From positions 1 to 5,180 of the forward strand of contig JAGHDA010000445.1 in NCBI GenBank assembly GCA_021160185.1: a stretch of 5,180 bases of DNA, read 5' to 3'. The position numbers were made by a program, and so were the translations under genes. This stretch comes from Verrucomicrobiota bacterium (GTDB lineage Bacteria; Verrucomicrobiota; Verrucomicrobiia; Limisphaerales; CAZBKV01). The notes under the pieces are model-generated. The model saw only the letters and a program-made list of their open reading frames with translations. It ran no database searches and was not told the origin of the DNA. Shown here one piece after another: positions 1 through 5,180 of the stretch (position 1 is the first letter of the stretch; each line of letters opens with the position of its first letter).

Positions 1-2
1 CG

Positions 3-1145
3 CAGACGGTCCTGCAAGGCTCGGACTTGCGCCTGATCAGCGAGGCGCGCGGGGCGGGCGAGCTCCACTACCAGTGGCATTTCAACGGCGCTCCGCTTCC
101 GGGCGAAAACACGCCCACGCTGTTCCGTCCTGCGGTCACTCCGTCGGCTGCCGGCGATTATTATGTTGTGGCTACCAATTATCTGGGCAGCGTCACCAGC
201 CGCGTGGCCCGGGTGGCGGTGGACACTTCCAACCCGATGGCCGGATGGGAGGCGGATGTGGCGCCGCGTCCTGAGGGCAACGGCGCGGTAACCGTGGCGG
301 ACTGGACTCAGGCGGGGCGGTTTGCGGCCGGCCTGGACGCGCCCTCCAACGCCAGCGAGTTTACCCGCGCGGACTGCGCGCCGCGGTCCAGCCTGGGCGA
401 CAACGCGGTGACCTTGAGCGATTGGGTGCAGGCGGGTCGGTATGCGGCCGGCCTGGATCCGCTTACCGCCGCCGGAGGGCCCAACGGGATCGCGCCCACA
501 GCCGCGCCGAGCCTGACGGGAATGCCGCGTCCGGTGGAGATTGAGGCGATCGAGTTCGGTGGGCGACGAATGGCGGTCGCGTTGGTCCTTCGCGGGATCG
601 GCGATGAAAACGCGGTGGGCTGCAGCCTTCGCTTTGACGCCGGCCGCCTGCGCTTTGTCGGGGCGGAGCTTGGGAGCGGCGGCGCAAGCCTGCTGCTCAA
701 CGACACGGCGGCCGCGGAAGGGAGGCTGGGGCTGATCGTGGGCGCGCCGATAGGCCGCGCGCTCCCGAGCGGCCGCGCCGAGCTGGCGCGCGTGGAGTTC
801 GAGGCCCTTGAGCCGGGAGCGAAGGAGCTGGCGCTCTGCGACGAGCCGGTGGCAAGAGAGGCGGCCACGGTGGCGGCCCAGCCGGCCCCGATTGCGGATC
901 CGGGCCTCACGCGCATTGAGCCGCCCGCGGCGGGCGTCTGGTGGCTGCCCAGGCAAGCCGGCGTTGAGGGCTGGGCCCTTCAAGGGATGCCGGGCGGGCG
1001 CTATCAGATCGAGGAGTCCGCCGACCTGCGGACATGGACGCCGGTCGGCGTCTTCCAAGCCGACGCCCGAGGCGTGGTCCTTCTGGACATCCGACCTCGG
1101 GAGAGCCGCGGCAGCCGCTTCTACCGGGCACGTCCGGTCGAATGA
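3..1145 (+). CDS. 5'-truncated extracellular modular protein: Ig-like, dockerin-like duplication, cohesin-like, C-terminal FYRA module
   Basis: Reading begins in frame at base 3 and ends at TGA 1143-1145, giving 380 visible codons. The true start lies before the window: the first residues (QTVLQGSDLRL) are already an Ig-like strand, so the TTG at 27 is not a credible start. Modules in order are an Ig-like domain (3 to about 230) with YQW and SAAGDYYVV, the tryptophan and tyrosine-corner positions of the fold; a duplicated dockerin-like segment (about 246-461); a cohesin-like beta domain (about 534-917); and a C-terminal module (918-1142) with IEESADLRTW and a final FYRA. The last pattern is common at the C terminus of verrucomicrobial surface proteins. 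No enzyme motif is visible. The role is inferred to be structural or adhesive, outside the cytoplasm; any signal peptide would be upstream. The next gene starts 49 bases downstream on the same strand and shares the Ig-like and cohesin-like modules. Confidence 0.93.
   Translation, partial: QTVLQGSDLRLISEARGAGELHYQWHFNGAPLPGENTPTLFRPAVTPSAAGDYYVVATNYLGSVTSRVARVAVDTSNPMAGWEADVAPRPEGNGAVTVADWTQAGRFAAGLDAPSNASEFTRADCAPRSSLGDNAVTLSDWVQAGRYAAGLDPLTAAGGPNGIAPTAAPSLTGMPRPVEIEAIEFGGRRMAVALVLRGIGDENAVGCSLRFDAGRLRFVGAELGSGGASLLLNDTAAAEGRLGLIVGAPIGRALPSGRAELARVEFEALEPGAKELALCDEPVAREAATVAAQPAPIADPGLTRIEPPAAGVWWLPRQAGVEGWALQGMPGGRYQIEESADLRTWTPVGVFQADARGVVLLDIRPRESRGSRFYRARPVE
246..461 (+). other. Dockerin-like duplicated segment (protein domain)
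   Basis: Two consecutive units carry the pattern D-[VC]-A-P-R ... A-V-T-[VL]-[AS]-D-W-[TV]-Q-A-G-R-[FY]-A-A-G-L-D. The first spans about 255-338 and the second about 372-458. The spacing 'G or N, x, V-T-x-x-D' followed by a hydrophobic helix resembles the calcium-loop-plus-helix (F-hand) units of type I dockerins, which also occur as a pair. The loop is degenerate: aligning the final Asp to loop position 12 leaves positions 1 and 3 without acidic residues (R and E in unit 1, S and L in unit 2). Calcium binding is therefore uncertain. It could instead be a lineage-specific linker repeat that only resembles dockerin. Confidence 0.6.
285..458 (+). repeat. Imperfect direct repeat, 54 bp units 120 bp apart (285-338 and 405-458)
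   Basis: Bases 285-338 and 405-458 align without gaps at 42 of 54 positions. The best block is 311-337 against 431-457, with 25 of 27 matching. At protein level 14 of 18 residues are identical. This is the DNA trace of the duplication inside the dockerin-like segment. Much of the divergence is at third codon positions, which suggests an old duplication kept under protein-level selection. Confidence 0.85.
534..917 (+). other. Cohesin-like domain of the first gene (protein domain)
   Basis: This beta-rich module carries the landmarks ENAVGCSLRFDAGRLRF, then EGRLGLIVG, then a P-x-G followed by ELARVEFEA, then DEPVAREA. The same landmarks occur in the same order in three modules of the downstream gene, so they are homologous. 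The pattern (an N-terminal strand, 'G-x-x-x-x-F-D-x-x-x-L', a central N...EGR.G and a late 'L-x-R-x-x-F-x-A' strand) matches the cohesin-type fold. The family call rests on pattern only. The module follows the dockerin-like segment directly. Confidence 0.68.
918..1142 (+). other. C-terminal 'ESADL..W ... FYRA' module (protein domain)
   Basis: About 75 residues close the first protein. They contain the pattern G-R-Y-Q-I-E-E-S-A-D-L-R-T-W and end in RFYRARPVE. Comparable 'S-T-D-L-x-x-W ... RFYR' endings recur on large secreted proteins of Verrucomicrobiota. A role in anchoring or export is possible but is not shown by this sequence. There is no LPXTG motif and no clear transmembrane segment. 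Confidence 0.6.
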
Positions 1146-1194
1146 TCCGGCCGAAGGCAAAGCGGATGGCGACAAACTTCAGCCTCTGGGGGAA
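1146..1194 (+). other. Short intergenic gap, no clear promoter or terminator
   Basis: These 49 bases separate the stop of the first gene from the start of the second. I see no strong GC stem followed by a T-run and no convincing -35/-10 pair. The short co-directional gap fits cotranscription, although a promoter inside the end of the first gene cannot be excluded. Confidence 0.6.
1188..1193 (+). promoter_or_regulatory. Possible purine-rich ribosome binding site (GGGGGA)
   Basis: GGGGGA lies directly before two tandem ATG codons at 1195 and 1198. It is only one base from the first ATG and four bases from the second, so the second is slightly favoured on spacing. The motif is an imperfect Shine-Dalgarno match. 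The choice of ATG changes the protein by one residue. Confidence 0.35.
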
Positions 1195-1266
1195 ATGATG
1201 AGAAAGCTTTGGCCGGCGGTTCTGGCGGGATCGGCGTTGCTCCTTGGCGCGGGCGGCCTGCGGGCC
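1195..1266 (+). other. Sec-type signal peptide of the second gene
   Basis: The N terminus starts MMRKLWPAVLAG: a short basic stretch (R3, K4), then a hydrophobic core through about L22, then R-A-A-P. Cleavage is likely after A24 or A25. This supports both the start site and export across the inner membrane. No lipobox cysteine is present, so it is not a lipoprotein. Confidence 0.85.
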
Positions 1267-4200
1267 GCCCCGCAATTGCGGTTTGAGACGGCGGGCGGCG
1301 TCGCCACTCAACCCTTTGAAGTGGTGGTGACGCTGGACTCGGAGGGAGCGGAGAACGCCGTCGGTTTCAGCGTCGGGTTTGACTCGAGCCGATTGCGTCT
1401 TGAAAGCGCGGTCGCTGCGGATCCCGCCGCAGGCCACGCCTATTTTATCAACGTCAGCCGGGCGGACGAGGGGCGGGTGGGGGCCGTGTTTTCCCGGCCC
1501 GCGGGCGAGTCATTCGCGCCGGGCGCCCACCCGTTGCTGCGGCTGACCTTCCGCGCGGGCGAGACGGCGGGCGCCGTCCCGCTTGCCTTCGAGGATGATC
1601 CGGTGCGGCGGGAGGCGGTCGGGCCGGACGGCGCGGCCGTTCCGGCGAATTTCGCCAATGGAGCGGCGACGATCGCGCCCTTGGCGCCGCCTCAGCTTAC
1701 AGAGGAGCCGGCGGATCAGGAGGCGTATCTTGGAGCCAACGCGATCTTCTACGTAGGAGTCGAGAGCGCCGCGCCGGTCACTTATCAGTGGTTCAAAGAG
1801 GGCGCGCCGATTGCGGGAGCCGACGCCGTCCCGCTGGTTCTGCGCCGCGTCCGCGCCGAGGACGCCGGGCGCTACCGGGTGGAGGCGCGCAACGGCGCCG
1901 GGGCCGTGATGAGCCGGGAGGCGGTTCTGACGGTTCGGGAAGGCCTTCGGCCGGGGCTGATCGGTCAATGGGATTTCGACCATGGCGATCTGCGGGCCTC
2001 GGTGGGCGAGGATTTGGAATACCTGGGCGACACCGAGGCGCACACGGAGTTTCTGAGCGATCAGATCGCCGGGCGCGAGGCGCAGGTGATGGGCTTTCCC
2101 AAAGCCGCCCGGAGCCAAGGCTATCGGGGCCGCATTTACCAGGCCAACGGCGGCGGCTCCCGTCTCAATCAATACACCCTCCTCTTCGACGTGAAGTATC
2201 CGGCGGCTTCCGATCGGAAGTGGCGCGCCTTGTTGCAAACGGATCCTTCCAACGGCAATGACGCTGAGTTTTATGTCGGCACGGGCAACGGGATCGGGAT
2301 CAACGGCGTCTATCAGGGAGAGGTCCAGCCTGAGCGATGGCATCGGTTGGCGTTTGTGGTGGATCAAGGGGCGGGAACTCTGCGCAAGTTCATCGACGGG
2401 ACGCTGGTCGGGACCCAGTCGCTTTCCGGCGGCGTGGACGGCCGCTGGTCGATCGGCTCCGAATTCCTGCTCTTCACCGAGAACAACGGGGAGACCGAGG
2501 CCGGTTTCGTCAACAGCGTCCAACTTTACAGCCACAAGCTGAGCGACGCGCAGGTCGCCGAGCTGGGCGCGCCCGCGCCCGAGGGATTGCCCAAGGGGAT
2601 GTTCGAGGGGCTTCGTCCGACCATTCTGAGCCAGCCGTTGAGCCAGACCGTCCGCGAAGGGGAGGCGGTGACGCTGGAGGCGGTGGCGCGGGGCACGCCG
2701 CCGTTGCGTTTTCAGTGGCTCAAAGAGGAGGCTGAGTTGCCGGGGGCAACCAACGTTCACTTGCTTTTGCCCGCCGTGACCGCGGCGCAGACGGGCGGCT
2801 ACCGGCTTGTGGTCGCCAACGACTTGGGCGCGACGACCAGCCGCGTGGCCGTGGTCGCACTTTCCGCCGAGAGCCGCGTCCTGAGTTTCGAGCCTACGGA
2901 TTTTGTGGAGGGCGCTCAGGGGAGCGTGGCGCTTCAGTTGCGGGCGCTGGGCGGAGAGCACGCTTTGGGCTGCACGGCGCTGTTCGATCCGGAGGCGCTC
3001 CGCTACGTGGGGCTGGCAGGAGAGGGCGGCGCGTCGGTGATGGCCAACGTTTCCCGATTGGGCGAAGGCCGGCTGGGCGTGTTGTGGAGCCTGCCGCCGG
3101 GGCAAGCCCTTCCGGGCGGCGAACAGCGGCTCTGCCGTATTTTGTTTGAAGCCATCGGCAAGGGCGACGCGACGCCGCTGGACTTTGCCGAAGAGCCCAT
3201 CGCTCTGGAATTGACCGACGTCGGCGGCCACGCGCGGCAAATCGAGACGCAAGCCGGCTCGGCGGGGCTGTTGCATCCGCCTCGGATCACGGCGCAGCCG
3301 GAGACTACGGCGGGCGCGCCGGGCGGCTCGGTGGCCTTCAACGTGGGCGTGTGGGGCACGGAGCCGCTTCAGTTCCAATGGCGCAAAGACGGCGAGAGCC
3401 TTCCGGGAGCCACCAACCAGGTCCTGGTCCTCACCAATGTGCAACCTGCGCAAGCGGGCCTCTATTCGGTGGTGGCGGCGAACGCGGTGGGCTCCGCCAC
3501 AAGCGAAGAGGCCAGACTGGTGGTGGGGCGTCTGGCGCGGGTGGGAAGCCGAAGCGGATTTGTCGGCGAAACCTTTGAGGTTCCTGTCGAGATGTTCGGC
3601 TTGGGCGACGAGGCCGCCGCGGCGTTGAGTCTCCGGATCGATCCGGCTGCGGCCGACCTGCTGGAGGTAATTCCCGGCGCGGCCTTGACCGGCGGCGGTT
3701 CGCTCCTGGTCAACACCAACCTGCTTTCGGAAGGCTGGATCGGCCTGAGCGCCGCCCTCGGCGCCGGGAGCGTGTTTCCCGAGGGATGGTCGGAACTGGC
3801 GCGCCTGCGGATTCGCGCGAGCGCGCCGGTGGCGGCCTCGGCGATCGAGACGGGCGATTCGCCCGTGGCCCGCGAGGTGGTCGGCGGCGACGCGACGCCC
3901 CTTCCTGCCGTCTTTCTGGGCGGAGAGATCAACGTGACCGAGCGGCCGCCGGATCCGAACCTGCTTCCGGATTTGAGCCCGACTTCGATTGTCGCGCCCG
4001 CCGAAGTGGGCGTGGGCCTGCCGATTGAGTTGCGCTACACCGTTTCCAACCAAAGCACGCAGACGGTCCACGCTCCCTGGAGGGAAGCGATCTATCTGGC
4101 CCGCTCGCCGGACGGCTCGGGCCGGCAGTTGATCGCTATGACCACCGTAGGCGAGGACTTGCCCGCGATGGGGTCGGCGGAACGCGCGCAGACGCTGGTG

Positions 4201-5180
4201 CTGCCCGCCGCGGAAGCGGGGACGCGATATCTGATGGTCCAGGTGGACGTGCAAAACGAGATCGCCGAGAAGAACGAGGGCAACAACCGCGCCATCCGTC
4301 CCGAGCCGATTCTTATCCGCGCGCCGGATTTGATTGCCGGGCCGCTTGTAGTTCCATCCGAGGCGACGCCGGGCCAGGCCATCCTCATCCAGTGGGGCGT
4401 GACCAACCAGGGCAGCCGCCCCACGGGCGTCCCATGGGTGGATCGGATCTGGCTGGTTCCGGGCAATGCCGCGGCGGAGGAAGGCGAAGCCTTGGCCACG
4501 GTAGACGCGCCCGCGGCGGCGCTCGCCCCCGGCGAAGGTTACACCAACGCTGTGACCGTGACGATTCCCCTGGATCGGGATCATCCTCCCGGAGCGTATC
4601 GCGTCGTGGTGGACGCCGATTTCGGCAACGGCGTTCCGGAGCTGTCCGAAGGGAACAATCGGCTCGCCGCGCCGATCGAGCTGCGCCCGCCGCCGCTGCC
4701 GGACTTGACCGTTGTTTCCGTGGAGCCGGTCGGGGAGGCCGAGCCAGGCGAGCCGCTCACGGTGCGCTGGACCGTGCGCAACCGGGGAACGATTGAAGCC
4801 GCCCCGCCTTGGCGGGAGGAAGTCTCGCTGGTTCACTCGACCCTCGGCGCCCGGCCCATCGGATTTCTGGAGATCACCAACGTCTTGCCCGCAGGCGGGG
4901 AAGCCGCGCGGGAGGCGACATTTCTTGTGCCCGGCGACATCTTCACCGGCGAGGCGCGGACGGCCGTCCAGGCGGACGTCCGGGACGAAGTGCTCGAGGA
5001 GCGCGAAGACAATAATCAGCTCGAAAGCGCCGGTACAGTCCGCATTCCGAGGCGGCTCACGCTGGATATCCCCGTGGCGGAAATGCGCGAGGACGCCAAT
5101 CCGCCGACGGTTCAAGCCGTCGTGGCCCGCAGCGGCGAGCGGACCGCGCCCGTGACGGTGACGTTGGAAAACAGCGATCC
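1195..5180 (+). CDS. 3'-truncated giant secreted modular protein: cohesin-like, Ig-like, LamG-like, CARDB-like and Calx-beta-like domains
   Basis: The frame opens at ATG 1195 (or 1198) and continues without a stop for 1328 codons to the window edge, so the C terminus is missing. Residues 1-24 or 25 form a signal peptide. After it come cohesin-like 1 (27-160), Ig-like 1 (166-249; W199, Y227), LamG-like (250-461), Ig-like 2 (474-557; W508, Y536), cohesin-like 2 (563-692), Ig-like 3 (694-779; W729, Y757), cohesin-like 3 (781-914), three CARDB-like repeats (920-1042, 1043-1164, 1165-1289) and the beginning of a Calx-beta-like repeat (from about 1283). The whole protein should be larger than what is seen. 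No catalytic motif is visible, so a structural, adhesive or glycan-binding surface role is inferred. Only two cysteines were found, C593 and C647, both in cohesin-like 2. It lies 49 bases after a gene sharing its modules, probably in one operon. Confidence 0.95.
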   Translation, partial: MMRKLWPAVLAGSALLLGAGGLRAAPQLRFETAGGVATQPFEVVVTLDSEGAENAVGFSVGFDSSRLRLESAVAADPAAGHAYFINVSRADEGRVGAVFSRPAGESFAPGAHPLLRLTFRAGETAGAVPLAFEDDPVRREAVGPDGAAVPANFANGAATIAPLAPPQLTEEPADQEAYLGANAIFYVGVESAAPVTYQWFKEGAPIAGADAVPLVLRRVRAEDAGRYRVEARNGAGAVMSREAVLTVREGLRPGLIGQWDFDHGDLRASVGEDLEYLGDTEAHTEFLSDQIAGREAQVMGFPKAARSQGYRGRIYQANGGGSRLNQYTLLFDVKYPAASDRKWRALLQTDPSNGNDAEFYVGTGNGIGINGVYQGEVQPERWHRLAFVVDQGAGTLRKFIDGTLVGTQSLSGGVDGRWSIGSEFLLFTENNGETEAGFVNSVQLYSHKLSDAQVAELGAPAPEGLPKGMFEGLRPTILSQPLSQTVREGEAVTLEAVARGTPPLRFQWLKEEAELPGATNVHLLLPAVTAAQTGGYRLVVANDLGATTSRVAVVALSAESRVLSFEPTDFVEGAQGSVALQLRALGGEHALGCTALFDPEALRYVGLAGEGGASVMANVSRLGEGRLGVLWSLPPGQALPGGEQRLCRILFEAIGKGDATPLDFAEEPIALELTDVGGHARQIETQAGSAGLLHPPRITAQPETTAGAPGGSVAFNVGVWGTEPLQFQWRKDGESLPGATNQVLVLTNVQPAQAGLYSVVAANAVGSATSEEARLVVGRLARVGSRSGFVGETFEVPVEMFGLGDEAAAALSLRIDPAAADLLEVIPGAALTGGGSLLVNTNLLSEGWIGLSAALGAGSVFPEGWSELARLRIRASAPVAASAIETGDSPVAREVVGGDATPLPAVFLGGEINVTERPPDPNLLPDLSPTSIVAPAEVGVGLPIELRYTVSNQSTQTVHAPWREAIYLARSPDGSGRQLIAMTTVGEDLPAMGSAERAQTLVLPAAEAGTRYLMVQVDVQNEIAEKNEGNNRAIRPEPILIRAPDLIAGPLVVPSEATPGQAILIQWGVTNQGSRPTGVPWVDRIWLVPGNAAAEEGEALATVDAPAAALAPGEGYTNAVTVTIPLDRDHPPGAYRVVVDADFGNGVPELSEGNNRLAAPIELRPPPLPDLTVVSVEPVGEAEPGEPLTVRWTVRNRGTIEAAPPWREEVSLVHSTLGARPIGFLEITNVLPAGGEAAREATFLVPGDIFTGEARTAVQADVRDEVLEEREDNNQLESAGTVRIPRRLTLDIPVAEMREDANPPTVQAVVARSGERTAPVTVTLENSD
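1273..1674 (+). other. Cohesin-like domain 1 of the second gene
   Basis: It follows the signal peptide directly. Landmarks are ENAVGFSVGFDSSRLRL, then an N-V-S ... DEGRVG segment, then LLRLTFRAG, then EDDPVRREA. These align with the cohesin-like module of the first gene. The first landmark is nearly identical (ENAVG-[CF]-S-x-x-FD-x-x-RLR), making this the closest visible partner of that module. Phe replaces the Cys found in two of the other copies. Confidence 0.68.
1690..1941 (+). other. Ig-like domain 1 of the second gene
   Basis: Residues 166-249 show the bacterial Ig-like pattern: YQWFKEGAPIAGA around W199 and AEDAGRYRVEARN around Y227, ending in a V-L-T-V strand. The canonical disulfide cysteines are absent, as is common for this bacterial type. 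It probably acts as a spacer between the binding modules. Confidence 0.85.
1942..2577 (+). other. LamG-like / concanavalin A-like jelly-roll domain
   Basis: Residues 250-461 begin LIGQWDFDHGDL, a usual opening for LamG-like jelly-rolls after a linker. They continue with a run of strands including DPSNGNDAEFYVG (350-362), WHRLAFVVD (382-390), KFIDGTLVG from 398 and LLFTENNGE (425-433). The closing segment, LYSHKLSDAQVAELG, matches the usual ending of this module ('x-L-x-x-x-Q-V-x-x-L-G'). The fold often binds glycans or proteins; the ligand cannot be read from the sequence. Confidence 0.82.
2614..2865 (+). other. Ig-like domain 2 of the second gene
   Basis: Residues 474-557 contain a Q-P-L-S-Q-T-V-R-E-G-E opening strand, FQWLKEEAELPGATN around W508 and QTGGYRLVVANDLG around Y536. 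It closely resembles Ig-like 3 and the truncated Ig-like domain at the start of the window, including the 'LPGATN' and 'VVA-N-x-x-G' stretches. No cysteine pair is present. Confidence 0.87.
2881..3270 (+). other. Cohesin-like domain 2 of the second gene
   Basis: Residues 563-692 carry EHALGCTALFDPEALRYVG, then NVSRLGEGRLGVLW, then LPGGEQRLCRILFEA, then EEPIALEL, aligning in order with the other cohesin-like modules. It holds the only two cysteines found in the visible protein, C593 and C647. C593 matches the Cys of the first gene's module. A disulfide between the two is possible. Confidence 0.66.
3274..3531 (+). other. Ig-like domain 3 of the second gene
   Basis: Residues 694-779 begin PPRITAQPE and contain FQWRKDGESLPGATN around W729 and QAGLYSVVAANAVG around Y757, closing with an A-R-L-V-V strand. 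This is a near-consensus bacterial Ig-like domain separating cohesin-like 2 from cohesin-like 3. Confidence 0.88.
3535..3936 (+). other. Cohesin-like domain 3 of the second gene (divergent)
   Basis: Residues 781-914 are the most divergent copy. EAAAALSLRIDP replaces the ENAVG-x-S-x-x-FD landmark. The later marks are kept: LLVNTNLLSEGWIGL, then ELARLRIRA, then GDSPVAREV. Its opening (GETFEVPVEMFGL) looks most like a typical cohesin first strand. The drift at the first landmark may reflect a different partner or none. Confidence 0.62.
3952..5061 (+). other. Three tandem CARDB-like beta-sandwich repeats
   Basis: Three units of about 120 residues (920-1042, 1043-1164, 1165-1289) each start with P-D-L and have a strand like L-x-Y/W-x-V-x-N. 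Each carries a Pro-Trp in mid-domain (APWREAIYLA, VPWVDRIWLV, PPWREEVSLV) and ends with an acidic stretch before Asn-Asn (EKNEGNN, ELSEGNN, EREDNN). This is the usual layout of CARDB (cell adhesion related domain in bacteria). The repeats are well diverged at DNA level, so they are not a recent expansion. They probably form an extended stalk. Confidence 0.8.
5041..5178 (+). other. Start of a Calx-beta-like repeat, cut by the window end
   Basis: Residues from about 1283 read RRLTLDIPVAEMREDANPP and then V-Q-A-V-V-A-R-S-G, followed by a P-V-T-V-T-L-E strand. The pattern 'L-x-[LI]-x-x-P ... RE-[DN] ... V-x-R-x-G ... V-T-L' resembles the first half of Calx-beta-like domains, which often follow CARDB repeats in large bacterial surface proteins. 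Only about 45 residues are visible. Confidence 0.5.

Noticed and set aside
27..29. TTG as start codon of the first gene
   Set aside because: The same frame is open back to base 3, and the residues before the TTG fit the opening strand of the Ig-like domain, so the gene starts before the window.
308..916. - strand open frame within the first gene
   Set aside because: It lies wholly antisense to a gene with clear domains. Its product is low-complexity (S, A, R, P rich) with no motif, as expected from a GC-rich shadow.
1146..1194. Possible terminator between the two genes
   Set aside because: No stable inverted repeat followed by a T-run is visible in the 49 bases.
907..1437. - strand open frame across the gap between the two genes
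   Set aside because: It overlaps the end of the first gene and the signal peptide and first domain of the second, and its product is R/P/G-rich with no motif. It does not look like a divergent gene.
4058..4069. 12-base match to the first 12 bases of the window (CGCAGACGGTCC)
   Set aside because: Both encode a Gln-Thr-Val in unrelated domains and the match does not extend, so it is a chance or codon-bias match rather than a repeat element.
1510..5115. Antisense open frame of 1201 codons on the - strand
   Set aside because: It is in exact codon register with the + strand gene. Antisense stops need TTA, CTA or TCA on the + strand, which this GC-rich gene rarely uses; the antisense frame ends exactly at a TCA codon (1510-1512). 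Its product is rich in R, H, Q and G with no recognisable domain, whereas the + frame has a signal peptide and well-formed domains.

Overview
The window is GC-rich and holds two large co-directional genes on the + strand. Both encode multi-domain, extracellular-type proteins, and neither is complete. Module style points to Verrucomicrobiota, most likely the Limisphaerales/Pedosphaera side. The clues are bacterial Ig-like domains with YQW/FQW and DAGxY motifs, a LamG-like jelly-roll, CARDB repeats, and a C-terminal module with the pattern 'E-S-x-D-L-x-x-W ... FYRA'. This placement is inferred from remembered family patterns, with no database search behind it.

Layout. (1) Positions 1-1145: the 3' part of a gene whose true start lies before the window. 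In order it encodes the end of an Ig-like domain, a duplicated dockerin-like segment, a cohesin-like domain and a C-terminal FYRA module. (2) Positions 1146-1194: a 49-base gap with no convincing terminator or promoter. (3) Positions 1195-5180: a second gene starting with a signal peptide and open for 1328 codons to the window edge. Its order is signal peptide, cohesin-like 1, Ig-like 1, LamG-like, Ig-like 2, cohesin-like 2, Ig-like 3, cohesin-like 3, three CARDB-like repeats, then the beginning of a Calx-beta-like repeat.

The two genes share modules (Ig-like and cohesin-like), lie close together and probably form one transcription unit. The most interesting point is that a dockerin-like duplication in the first product lies next to a run of cohesin-like modules in the second. 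This suggests, but does not show, an extracellular scaffold or adhesin system built by cohesin/dockerin-type contacts. No enzyme active site, RNA gene, mobile element or CRISPR array was seen. A long antisense open frame (5115 down to 1510) is a codon-bias shadow of the second gene.
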